From Bradyrhizobium cajani (GTDB taxonomy: Bacteria; Pseudomonadota; Alphaproteobacteria; Rhizobiales; Xanthobacteraceae), in contig NZ_WQNE01000001.1 of NCBI RefSeq assembly GCF_009759665.1, positions 496,001-560,000 of the forward strand: a stretch of DNA of 64,000 nucleotides, in the 5' to 3' direction. Shown piece after piece: positions 18,890 to 26,876 of the stretch (within the stretch, counting starts at the first letter, position 1; each line of letters opens with the position of its first letter). A program made the translations under genes and the position numbers. Under the pieces are notes generated by a model, which saw only the letters and a list, made by a program, of their open reading frames with translations, was not told the origin of the DNA and did no database searches.

Positions 18890-19879
18890 TCAAGCGAGAT
18901 AGGATTTCTTGATGGAGGCACCGAGCGTATATTTTGGATCGACCATGTTGCCGAGGCGGATACGGCCAGCCTGGGTCAGGAGCATGTAGGCGTCGATCTC
19001 CTCGAAGCCGTAATCGGCCGCCATCCAGCGGCAGAGTTCGCGATAGGCAATGCGGGCCGCATCCTCCATCGGCCGCGCCGAGCCGATGGTCATGATGAAA
19101 TCGCGGGTCTCGAGCCGCGGCCAGGCGATGGTCCAGCCCTTGATCAGATCGACCTGCACCGTGGTCACGGTCGGATGCTCGATGGCAACGCCGCAGAGTT
19201 CGCCGTCGCCCTGCGCGGCATGACAGTCGCCGAGATACAGCAGCCCCCCCTTGGTGTTGACCGGCAGGTAGATGATGGCGCCGACACCGACGTCCGGCAG
19301 ATCCATGTTGCCGCCGTAATAGTCCGGGACCAGCGAGGAGATCGCCTCGATCTCCGGCGAGGTGCCGATGGTGCCGATGAACGGCTCATAGGGCAGCGTG
19401 ATCTTGTCGTTCCATTTGGTCCCGGTCTTGGCGTCGATCTCGAGCTTCTTGACCCGCTCAGGCAGCGCCGGATTGAGCAGCGCGGTTTGACCGGTCGAGA
19501 CCAGGCCGCCGAAGTCCGGCATGACCACGGTGGTACCGCATGGCTGCGGACCGCGCGGCACGATGTTCTCGATATAGACCGCGAGCGTATCGCCCTTCTC
19601 GGCGCCGTTGACGTGGATCGGCCCGTTCTGCGGATTGAGGAACGGGAAGTTGAGGATCTTCGACGGACTATCGGTCTCCTTCTTGATGGCGCCTTCGAAC
19701 GCGTCATGCGTCTCAGCGGAGACGACCGCGCCGGGATCGACCGTCAGCACCGGCTTCACATAGGGACCGTAGACATAGTGATACTTGCCCTGTTCGCTCT
19801 CCGTGATGGTGTGCTGCTTGCCACGCTCCCCCTTTGCGACGCCCTTGCGCGCCATGATGGATTCGTTCTGCCAGGCCAT
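18890..19879 (-). CDS. fmdA: Formamidase/acetamidase (FmdA/AmdA family)
   Basis: Cytoplasmic amidase of 329 residues hydrolysing formamide or short amides to ammonia and acid. The family signature YLGDCHAAQGDGELCG carries the conserved acidic/His metal site. PFLNPQNGPIHVNGAEKGDT and SPEIEAISSLVPDYYGGNMD are also typical of acetamidase/formamidase. Its location after an Urt/Fmd-type ABC transporter matches the Methylophilus fmd arrangement, supporting a role in using formamide-like compounds as nitrogen source. Confidence 0.92.
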   Translation of the reverse strand: MAWQNESIMARKGVAKGERGKQHTITESEQGKYHYVYGPYVKPVLTVDPGAVVSAETHDAFEGAIKKETDSPSKILNFPFLNPQNGPIHVNGAEKGDTLAVYIENIVPRGPQPCGTTVVMPDFGGLVSTGQTALLNPALPERVKKLEIDAKTGTKWNDKITLPYEPFIGTIGTSPEIEAISSLVPDYYGGNMDLPDVGVGAIIYLPVNTKGGLLYLGDCHAAQGDGELCGVAIEHPTVTTVQVDLIKGWTIAWPRLETRDFIMTIGSARPMEDAARIAYRELCRWMAADYGFEEIDAYMLLTQAGRIRLGNMVDPKYTLGASIKKSYLA

Positions 19880-19910
19880 TGCTGTTCTCCTTGGTTGGGG
19901 CGTCGTTTTT

Positions 19911-20639
19911 TTAAACTGCCAGATGGCGACGCATCTCCGCCTCGTTGTCGAGCGCCGCGCGATCGAGACTTGCGACGATGCGGCCCTTGTCCATGACGTA
20001 GCAGCGCTGTGCCATGGCGCGGATCATGTCCAGATTCTGCTCGACCAGGATGATGGTCACGCCGGTCCTGCGATTGAGCTCGACCATGTTGCGCGCGATG
20101 TCCTGGACGATGTTGGGCTGGATGCCTTCCGATGGCTCGTCGAGCAGGATGAGATTGGGGTCGGCGATCAGGACGCGTCCGATCGCGAGCTGCTGCTGCT
20201 GGCCGCCGGACATGGTACCGGCGCGCTGATCCCAGCGCTCGGCCAGGATCGGAAAGGCCTCGACGATCTTGCGCCGGCCCGCCTCGGGAATGCCGCCGCC
20301 CTTGATGGCGGCGCCGACCGCGACGTTTTCGCCGACGGTCAGGCGCGGAAACACGTCGCGCCCCTGCGGCACATAGCCCATGCCGAGACGCGCCCGCTTG
20401 TGGGCCGGGAGCGATTCCACCGCCTCGCCGCGATAGACGATCGAGCCGCTCATCGCCGGCACCAGCCCGATCAGGCTCTTCATCAGCGTCGACTTGCCGA
20501 CACCGTTGCGTCCGATGACGGCGACGATCTCGCCTTCCCGCACCTCGATCTCGAGGCCCTGGAGCACCGGCTTGCCACCATAACCGGCACGCAGGGCCAG
20601 CGTCGAAAGGATCACTTCCTTGCGCGGCATATCAAGCAT
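19911..20639 (-). CDS. Urea/amide-type ABC transporter ATP-binding protein (LivF/UrtE-like)
   Basis: Second nucleotide-binding subunit of the Liv/Urt-type importer. Walker A is GRNGVGKSTLMKSL, signature MSGGQQQQLAIGR, Walker B LILLDEPSEGIQP (the EGIQP extension is typical of UrtE/LivF), H-loop LVEQNLDMI. The ATG at 20639 overlaps the preceding ATPase gene by 8 nt; a second ATG four codons further (20630) is also possible. About 242 residues. Confidence 0.9.
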   Translation of the reverse strand: MLDMPRKEVILSTLALRAGYGGKPVLQGLEIEVREGEIVAVIGRNGVGKSTLMKSLIGLVPAMSGSIVYRGEAVESLPAHKRARLGMGYVPQGRDVFPRLTVGENVAVGAAIKGGGIPEAGRRKIVEAFPILAERWDQRAGTMSGGQQQQLAIGRVLIADPNLILLDEPSEGIQPNIVQDIARNMVELNRRTGVTIILVEQNLDMIRAMAQRCYVMDKGRIVASLDRAALDNEAEMRRHLAV

Positions 20640-21348
20640 GGGCCTGTCCCAGATAGATCGCCGCGACACGCTCGTCGGCCACGATCTCGTCGATCGATCC
20701 CTGGGCAAAGACCTGGCCGAGATGCAGCACGGTGACGCGCTGAGCGACCTGGCGCACGAAGGCCATGTCGTGCTCGATCGCCAGCACGGTCATGCCATCG
20801 GCGTTGAGCCGCTGCACCATCTCGCCGGTCATGTGGGTTTCCTCCGGCGACATGCCGGCGGTCGGCTCGTCCAGCAGCAGCAGGCGCGGCTTCAGGCTGA
20901 TCGCCATGCCGATCTCCAGCCATTGCTTCTGGCCGTGGCTGAGATTTCCCGCCGTCTGCGCCTGTTCGGATTCGAGGCCAAGGAAGTCGAGCAGCCGGCC
21001 GATCTCGGCTTCAAGCTCGACGCCGCGATGCCGGCTCTGGAGTGCAATCTCGAGGTTCTGGCGGACGGACAGCCCCTTGAAGACTCCCGGCACCTGGAAC
21101 TTGACCGACAGGCCCCGATGAATCCGCGCAAAGGACTTTAGCGTCGTGATGTTCTCTCCGGCGAAGAGAATGTCGCCGCTGCCCGGATGATGCTCACCCA
21201 GGATCAGGCGGAACAGCGTGCTCTTGCCGGCACCGTTCGGACCGATCAGGCAATGAATCTCGCCGGGATTGAGCGTGAGGTTCACGCCGTTGGTGACGTG
21301 CAGCCCGCCAAAATGCTTGTTCAGCTCGCGCAGCTCCAGTAGCGACAT
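20632..21348 (-). CDS. Urea/amide-type ABC transporter ATP-binding protein (LivG/UrtD-like)
   Basis: First nucleotide-binding subunit, 238 residues from ATG at 21348, which shares a base with the permease stop (TGATG). Walker A GPNGAGKSTLFRLIL, signature NLSHGQKQWLEIGMA (the SHGQKQWLEIGMA form is characteristic of UrtD), Walker B LLLLDEPTAGMSPEET, H-loop AIEHDMAFV. Works with the adjacent UrtE-like ATPase. Confidence 0.92.
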   Translation of the reverse strand: MSLLELRELNKHFGGLHVTNGVNLTLNPGEIHCLIGPNGAGKSTLFRLILGEHHPGSGDILFAGENITTLKSFARIHRGLSVKFQVPGVFKGLSVRQNLEIALQSRHRGVELEAEIGRLLDFLGLESEQAQTAGNLSHGQKQWLEIGMAISLKPRLLLLDEPTAGMSPEETHMTGEMVQRLNADGMTVLAIEHDMAFVRQVAQRVTVLHLGQVFAQGSIDEIVADERVAAIYLGQAHA

Positions 21349-22421
21349 CAGCCCGCCCTCTGCGTGAAGCGGGTGGCGAGGCGACCGAGCCAGTTCATCA
21401 CCCCGAGCACGAGGCCGTTGGGCGCGATCAGGACCGTGAGCACGAGCAGCACGCCCATGAAGACGAGCGCATACTGGCTGCCGTAGATCGTGAGCGCCTG
21501 GAACGCGGCCAGCACCACCAGTGTGCCGACCACGGTCGACGTCAGATCGCTGCGGCCGCCGACCGCGACCCAGATCAGCGGCAGCGCCGCCGCCGTCATG
21601 CCCATACTCGACGGGGTGATGTACTGTCCCCACACCGTGTAGAGCACCCCGGACAGACCCGCGAGCACGGCGCCGATGACGAAGGTGATGAGCTGATATT
21701 TGCGCACGTCGTAACCCAGCATCTCCGCCCGCTCCGGGTTCTCGCGGATCGCGACGATGACGTTGCCGAACGACGAGTTCATCAGGATGCGCAAGGCCAG
21801 ATAGACGAAGACCAGAAGGCCGAGCACGAGGTAGTAGAGCCCGACATCGGCGAACAGCACGATCGGCTCACCCGGCCAGGGGATGGTCAGAGGCGGCATC
21901 GCGCTCATGCCGTTGAAGCCGTTGAGCCGTGCAACTCCGATGTGCCACTCCGGCCCCGCCGTCTGCGCCATGAAGCGCTCCAGCATCAAGGTGACGGCGA
22001 GCGTGACGATGCCGAGGAAGACGCCGGCGATGCGGCCGAAGAACATGAAATAGCCGAGCAGGACCGCGAACAGCGCCGCGATTGCGACTGCGGCCACGAG
22101 CGCGATCAGCGTAAAACCATAGGCCGAGCCGAAATTGATGGTGAGGATGCCGTAGCCATAGCCTGCGATTCCGAAGAAGGCGGTCTGGCCGAAGGAGAGC
22201 GAGCCGCCATAGCCCCAGATCAGGCACAGGCTGAGCGCGATGAACACCCAGACGAAGAAGTAGACGGTGTTGCCAACCGTGTAGCCGTCGCTGAACAGCG
22301 GATAAGCGAGTGCGACAGCGAGCACCACGGCGAACAGGCCCCAGAAGGCCGGACCGCGACCGACGGTCTGCGGGCCTTCGAGACGGCGAAACATTGCGAG
22401 CAGACCGGTCACCGCCATCAC
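21348..22421 (-). CDS. Urea/amide-type ABC transporter permease (LivM/UrtC-like)
   Basis: Polytopic inner-membrane permease of 357 residues with about nine hydrophobic segments and the LivM-family hallmark IWGYGGSLSFGQTAFFGIAGYGYG. Near the C-terminus is YQLITFVIGAVLAGLSGVLY. It starts 4 nt after the upstream permease gene and overlaps the ATPase gene after it. Together with the LivH-like protein it forms the channel for the amide substrate. Confidence 0.92.
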   Translation of the reverse strand: MMAVTGLLAMFRRLEGPQTVGRGPAFWGLFAVVLAVALAYPLFSDGYTVGNTVYFFVWVFIALSLCLIWGYGGSLSFGQTAFFGIAGYGYGILTINFGSAYGFTLIALVAAVAIAALFAVLLGYFMFFGRIAGVFLGIVTLAVTLMLERFMAQTAGPEWHIGVARLNGFNGMSAMPPLTIPWPGEPIVLFADVGLYYLVLGLLVFVYLALRILMNSSFGNVIVAIRENPERAEMLGYDVRKYQLITFVIGAVLAGLSGVLYTVWGQYITPSSMGMTAAALPLIWVAVGGRSDLTSTVVGTLVVLAAFQALTIYGSQYALVFMGVLLVLTVLIAPNGLVLGVMNWLGRLATRFTQRAG

Positions 22422-22425
22422 TCCG

Positions 22426-23298
22426 TCAGGTGCGCTCGCGCAGCACGAAGCCGGAAATGCCTTTCGGCAGCACCCGGACGACGATGATGACGGCGACCAG
22501 CAGGCCGATCTGGCCGAACAACTGCCCCTGCCAGGACGTCATCACCGACTTCACCACAGCGAGCACGCCGCCGGCCGGCGCCGTGCCGAGGAAAACGTCG
22601 GCGCCGCCGATGACGACGGTGACGAACGCTTCCATGATGAAGGTTGCCCCCATGGTCGGCACCAGCGTCATGGTCGGCGCGTAGAGGCCGCCGGCGAGGC
22701 CGGCCAGCCCTGCGCCACAGGCAAAGGTGAGGCTGTAGATCAGGCGCGTATCGACACCGAGCGCCGCCGCCATGTGCGGCACCTGGATGGTGGCGCGTGC
22801 CAGCACGCCGAAGCGCGTCCAGTTGAACAGCGCATAGAGCCCCGCCAGCACGCCGAGCGCGGCACAGAACAGCACGATGCGATAGATCGAATATGAGTAG
22901 TCGCCGACCTGGAAACTGCCGAACGGCGTGCCGACGCCTGCCATGGTCGAGCCCACCATGATCAGCGTGCCCTGCGTTGCGATCAGGCTGAGCCCCCAGG
23001 TGGCGACGATGGTGTCGAGCGGGCGGTCGTAGAGATGGCGGATCACCGCGAGCTCCACCACGACGCCGACCAGCGCCGACACGAGGGTGCCGGCAAGTAT
23101 TCCCAGTGGCAGCGGCAGGCCGGCATGCACAGTCGCGGCGGTGACATAGGCGCCGCACATGATGAACTCGCCATGGGCGAGATTGATCACGCCCATCATG
23201 CCGAAGATCACCGCCAGCCCGCAGGCCGAGAGCACCAGGAAGGCGAAGGCGTCGCCGAATTGATAGAGCGCCGAGAATACGTGGGTCGCGATGTCCAT
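22426..23298 (-). CDS. Urea/amide-type ABC transporter permease (LivH/UrtB-like)
   Basis: Inner-membrane permease of 290 residues. The family stretches LSACGLAVIFGMMGVINLAHGEFIMCGAY (LivH hallmark GMMGVINLAHGEF), RPLDTIVATWGLSLIATQGTL and GAGLAGLAGGLYAPT are present, with about eight membrane segments. It lies 94 nt after the binding-protein gene, the widest gap inside this operon. Confidence 0.92.
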   Translation of the reverse strand: MDIATHVFSALYQFGDAFAFLVLSACGLAVIFGMMGVINLAHGEFIMCGAYVTAATVHAGLPLPLGILAGTLVSALVGVVVELAVIRHLYDRPLDTIVATWGLSLIATQGTLIMVGSTMAGVGTPFGSFQVGDYSYSIYRIVLFCAALGVLAGLYALFNWTRFGVLARATIQVPHMAAALGVDTRLIYSLTFACGAGLAGLAGGLYAPTMTLVPTMGATFIMEAFVTVVIGGADVFLGTAPAGGVLAVVKSVMTSWQGQLFGQIGLLVAVIIVVRVLPKGISGFVLRERT

Positions 23299-23392
23299 GA
23301 ATCAACCAGGATGGAGGGAGACGCGACGTCGCCGCCGCAGGTGTCCGTGACCGCCCCGGCGCGCCGCGAGCGCCGGGGCGATCAGCCGCCGG

Positions 23393-24646
23393 TCAGGGTT
23401 TCGGCGGGGGATTCGATGGCGTATATTGGGCCATCGGATCTTTCTTGGTGAGATCGCAGCCGGCTTCACCCAGCCAGTACGGCTTGATGTCTTCCCAGGT
23501 TTTCGGGAAGGAGATCGAGTGATCGGCACCGACCTTGGCGAGATAGATCGTGTGCGACATGTGCTGGCTCTTCGGGTCGATGCAGACCTTGCCCTCCGGC
23601 GCGTCCATGCAGACGTCGCCCAGCGCGATCACCTTGCGGATCTCCTCCCGCTTGGTCGACTTCGCGCGCTCCACCATCTGCTTGTAGAGATAGACCGCGA
23701 GATAGGAGTTCTCCGCCTCCTGGTTCACATAGGGCTCGCTCGGGAACTTCGCCTTGAACTTGGCGTAGAATTCCTTGCTCTTGGGCGAGTCGATCTCCTC
23801 GATGTAGTTGGTGGTGACGTACATGTCCTTCAGGCTCGGCGGCTTGAAGCGCTTGTGCTCGTAACCCTGTCCGACGTTGACCGAGGACGCCATCGGCAGG
23901 TTGACGTTGGCGGAGGCCGCCTGCTCGTAATAGGAGGCCTGCGCGGTGCCGACCAGCAGCGTCACCACGAAGTCGGGCTTGGCCTTCTGGATGTTCTGGA
24001 TGCTTTGCGAGAACTGCGACACGCCGAGCGGGATGAACTCCTCGCCGGCCATCTTGCCGCCGTTCTCCTTGACGATCTTGCGCACCCATTCCGCCGAGAT
24101 CTGGCCGAAATTGTAGTCGGCGGCGAGCGTGTAGACGTTCTTGCCGTACTTCTCCATCATGTAGGGGATGAGCGTCGAGAACTGCTGCTCCGGCACGGCG
24201 CCGGTGACGATCATGTGGCCGTCGCAGACGCCGCCTTCGTACTGGTTGTTGTAGAAGGCGAAGCCGTTGAACTGGTCGACGATCGGGCGGTACGCCTCGC
24301 GCGAGGCCGAGGAGAAGCCCGCGAACACGACGTCGACCTTGTCGCGCTGGAGCACACGGCGCATGAACTCCTGGTAGCGGGTGTTGTCGGACTGGGTGTC
24401 GTAAGCAACGAGCTCCAGCGGCCGGCCCATGATGCCGCCGGCCTTGTTGATCTCGTCGGCCGCGAGCTGGATGGCGTGGACCTTGCCGATGGTGGCCGCG
24501 GCGAAGTCGCCGGACTGATCCTCCAGCACGCCGAGCTTGATCGGGTTTTCCGCCGCGAGCGCCAATTGTGATCCAAGGGGTGATCCGAGGACAAGCGTCC
24601 CCGTGAGGGCTGCGGCGCGCAGCCCCCGCAATACAGACTTGCTCAT
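23393..24646 (-). CDS. Urea/amide-type ABC transporter substrate-binding protein
   Basis: Periplasmic binding protein (417 residues) of the UrtA/FmdD/AmiC-like clade. The signal peptide is residues 1-32, with cleavage expected after LALAA. The core NPIKLGVLEDQSGDFAA, then VFAGFSSASREAYRPIVDQF, and YNNQYEGGVCDGHMIVTGAVPEQ matches amide/urea binding proteins rather than Leu/Ile/Val ones. It follows amiR by 10 nt, so it belongs to the AmiC/AmiR transcript. The C-terminus contains two Cys-bearing segments (GDVCMDAPEGKVCIDP), possibly a disulfide. Confidence 0.9.
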   Translation of the reverse strand: MSKSVLRGLRAAALTGTLVLGSPLGSQLALAAENPIKLGVLEDQSGDFAAATIGKVHAIQLAADEINKAGGIMGRPLELVAYDTQSDNTRYQEFMRRVLQRDKVDVVFAGFSSASREAYRPIVDQFNGFAFYNNQYEGGVCDGHMIVTGAVPEQQFSTLIPYMMEKYGKNVYTLAADYNFGQISAEWVRKIVKENGGKMAGEEFIPLGVSQFSQSIQNIQKAKPDFVVTLLVGTAQASYYEQAASANVNLPMASSVNVGQGYEHKRFKPPSLKDMYVTTNYIEEIDSPKSKEFYAKFKAKFPSEPYVNQEAENSYLAVYLYKQMVERAKSTKREEIRKVIALGDVCMDAPEGKVCIDPKSQHMSHTIYLAKVGADHSISFPKTWEDIKPYWLGEAGCDLTKKDPMAQYTPSNPPPKP

Positions 24647-24656
24647 TTTGCTTCTC

Positions 24657-25322
24657 CTAGATGGCCTGCTTGTTGCCGCCTTGCAGCGTGATGCCGGTCG
24701 TGCGGCCGGACGTGTCGGGCGGCTTCGCCCGCTTGCTCAGAAACTCCTCGCAATAGAGTTCCATGTTCTGCCGCGCGCGCATGCTGTCGCGACGGAGCTG
24801 GGAATAGGCACCTTCCTCGTCGAGGCCGTCCTGCTGCATCAGCAGGATGACCGCCCGGATCACCGCGCGGCGGCCGCGGCGGCGCTCCTCGAGGCCCTGG
24901 AGGCGCTCGCTCATTTCGGCGCGCAACAGGAACTGGTTGATGCCCATGAAGAGCGACGTGTAGACCGCGCCGCCATGTACCGGTTTGCGCAGGAACGAGG
25001 TCGCCCCGAGATTGACCAGCGCCTTGAGCCGGCTCGGCGCCTCGACGCCGACGAGGCCGATCACCGGCACCGGCGGCAGCCGCGAGGCCGGGTTGACCTC
25101 GATCGCGACGGCGCCTTCCAGATCGCCGTCGACGAACAGGATGTCGCGATCAGCCTGAAGGCTCGCAATTTCGATCTGCGCGCGGCCGTCGATGATCTCC
25201 GGATATTCGGTCGAGACGCCGAGCTTGGCGAGTGTCGATTCGAGCGTGCTCTCCCATCCGCCTCGCCGGGTGACGACGATGGCCCGGCCGCCCTTGAAGT
25301 TCTGTAGCAGTCGAGAGCTCAT
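24657..25322 (-). CDS. amiR: AmiR-like ANTAR-domain RNA-binding antiterminator
   Basis: An unphosphorylated pseudo-receiver domain (VTRRGGWESTLESTLAKLG, DILFVDGDL, PVIGLVGVEAPSRLKALVNLGATSFLRKPV) is followed by a coiled-coil helix and an ANTAR module of the pattern RAVIRAVILLMQQDGLDEEG, AYSQLRRDSM. AmiR binds two-hairpin leader RNA and prevents termination; AmiC holds it inactive until an amide binds. The ATG overlaps the amiC stop (ATGA). At 221 residues it is a little longer than Pseudomonas AmiR (196), mainly at the C-terminus. The probable RNA target is in this operon's own leader. Confidence 0.88.
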   Translation of the reverse strand: MSSRLLQNFKGGRAIVVTRRGGWESTLESTLAKLGVSTEYPEIIDGRAQIEIASLQADRDILFVDGDLEGAVAIEVNPASRLPPVPVIGLVGVEAPSRLKALVNLGATSFLRKPVHGGAVYTSLFMGINQFLLRAEMSERLQGLEERRRGRRAVIRAVILLMQQDGLDEEGAYSQLRRDSMRARQNMELYCEEFLSKRAKPPDTSGRTTGITLQGGNKQAI

Positions 25323-26479
25323 GATTGCACCACTTTCAACAGCGGAGAGCGCATTGCGCTGGCAAAGCGCGGCGACGACTGGACGAGATATGGATCCGGC
25401 GCGATCGGCTCGCGGGATTCGAGCAGCACCTCGAACTGCCCGTTGGCCATCGAGCGGCCGATCCGCGGCGTGAGCCAGGCGTGAAAGGTCTGCCGGTCGA
25501 TACGGACGTCCCCTTGCGGCGCGCGCAGCCGCTGATCGGCCACGGCCGCGCGCACCGTGCGCGCGTCGTCAGTCCCGGCCTGCGACAACGCCGCCGCGAG
25601 CAGCTTGACGGCGATGTAGGAGGATTCGGCATCGGCCGACGTGACCGGTCCATCCGGAAAGGACGTCGCGTAGGCGCGGATAAAGGCGCCATTTTCGGGC
25701 GAGTTCAGGGAGGAGAAGTAGACGCTCGAGGATAGATGTCCGTCGACTGCGTCCGGACCGATTTCCGGCAATTCCGGTTCCGACAAGGTGCAGCTCGCGA
25801 CCGGAATTTCGGCGGCCTGGTCGATGCCGCGAACGCGGCAGGCCGCCCGGAACGCGCGGAAGAAGGCATAGGCACTGGTCCCGATCAGGTTGTTGAAGAC
25901 GAAGTCGGGCCGGTGATCGATGATTGCCGCGATCACCTGGTCGACCTCGGTATCGCCAACCGAGAGATAGCGCTCGGCGAGCACGGTGCCGCCGCGCGCG
26001 GTCAGCGCCTCCCGGAAAATGCGGTTGTTCTCCCAGGCCCAGATGTAGTTCGAGCCGACGCAGAAGGCGCGCTTGCCAACGCGGGACGCCAGATAGTCGA
26101 CGAGCGGCAGCACATGCTGGTTTGGTGCAGCACCGGTGTAGATGACGTTATCGGAGCTCTCGAAGCCCTCGTAGTGAGACGGATACCACAACAGTCCGTC
26201 GAACTTCTCGAAGCAGGGGATCACTTCCTTGCGGCTCGAGGACGTGTAACAGCCGACCACCTGCCGGATGCCCGAACGCAGGAGTTCGAGGCTGAGCGCA
26301 CGGTAGCGCGCGAGATCGCCCGACGGGTTGACCACGACCGGCTCCAGCGCGACGTCGCCCTGGCTCGCATTGACTTCCTGGAATGCGAGCATCGCGCCGT
26401 TGAGGATCGAGCGCGCGACGACGCTGTAGGAGCCCGTCGTCGAAAACATCACGCCGATCCGATACTGCTTTCGCGTCAT
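25319..26479 (-). CDS. amiC: AmiC-like amide sensor / negative regulator
   Basis: Periplasmic-binding-protein fold without a signal peptide, so cytoplasmic: it binds amides and sequesters AmiR. From ATG at 26479 (MTRKQYRIGVMFS) it is 386 residues, essentially the length of Pseudomonas AmiC. Characteristic stretches: GVMFSTTGSYSVVARSILNG, VGCYTSSSRKEVIPCFEKFD, LLWYPSHYEGFESSDNVIYTGAAPNQ and GSNYIWAWENNRIFRE. A TTG at 26497 in the same frame lies inside the T-tract of the upstream terminator, making it an unlikely start. First gene of the amide operon. Confidence 0.9.
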   Translation of the reverse strand: MTRKQYRIGVMFSTTGSYSVVARSILNGAMLAFQEVNASQGDVALEPVVVNPSGDLARYRALSLELLRSGIRQVVGCYTSSSRKEVIPCFEKFDGLLWYPSHYEGFESSDNVIYTGAAPNQHVLPLVDYLASRVGKRAFCVGSNYIWAWENNRIFREALTARGGTVLAERYLSVGDTEVDQVIAAIIDHRPDFVFNNLIGTSAYAFFRAFRAACRVRGIDQAAEIPVASCTLSEPELPEIGPDAVDGHLSSSVYFSSLNSPENGAFIRAYATSFPDGPVTSADAESSYIAVKLLAAALSQAGTDDARTVRAAVADQRLRAPQGDVRIDRQTFHAWLTPRIGRSMANGQFEVLLESREPIAPDPYLVQSSPRFASAMRSPLLKVVQS

Positions 26480-26490
26480 CACTCGATCCA

Positions 26491-26530
26491 AAAACAAAAA
26501 AGCGCCCGCCGGCCGTTAAGCCGAGGGCGC
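26491..26530 (-). terminator. Intrinsic terminator in the amiC leader (attenuator)
   Basis: On the minus strand GCGCCC (26530-26525) pairs with GGGCGC (26507-26502), with an inner GGC/GCC pair, and is followed by TTTTTTG then TTTT. It ends 12 nt before the amiC ATG. The upstream CGAGG (rc of 26530-26536 region) can pair with CCTCG inside the 5' arm, giving a competing hairpin. A terminator placed before an operon encoding its own ANTAR antiterminator suggests regulated attenuation. Confidence 0.75.
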
Positions 26531-26876
26531 CCTCGCCGCCAACCGAACACGCAATCGCGTGGCGTTGGAAATGGTTGAACTTATCGCGTTGGTGGGCCAG
26601 TCTGCCCTACGCTCGCGAATACGGTCGTTGAGATCGGCCACGTTGTCAAGCGCGTTGTTGCAGCGAAGACTGCCGCAATTCATATCGACGTGTAGCAAAT
26701 CTGAGCAGCGAACCGGCGCGCCGCTGCAGGTGCGAATTGACGCAAGCAGACAGATGCGTCGACCGGTCCCATTTCGTCACGTGCGCCTCTCGCCATCTAC
26801 CAATCCCACAGGGCACCCGTCTGACTCCGCTAACGCAGACCTTCAGCACGTCCGCGACCGCGACGCGCATCACACT
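26531..26876 (-). promoter_or_regulatory. Leader and promoter region of the amide operon
   Basis: No gene seen in this interval. A consensus -35 TTGACA lies at 26644-26649 (minus strand); a -10 at 17-20 nt is not convincing (best CGTATT). Downstream, GGGC-AGACTG-GCCC forms a hexaloop hairpin whose loop starts with A, and CACGC-GATT-GCGTG forms a second one. They are roughly where paired ANTAR RNA hairpins would be expected, but the canonical G at loop position 4 is absent in the first. Confidence 0.4.
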
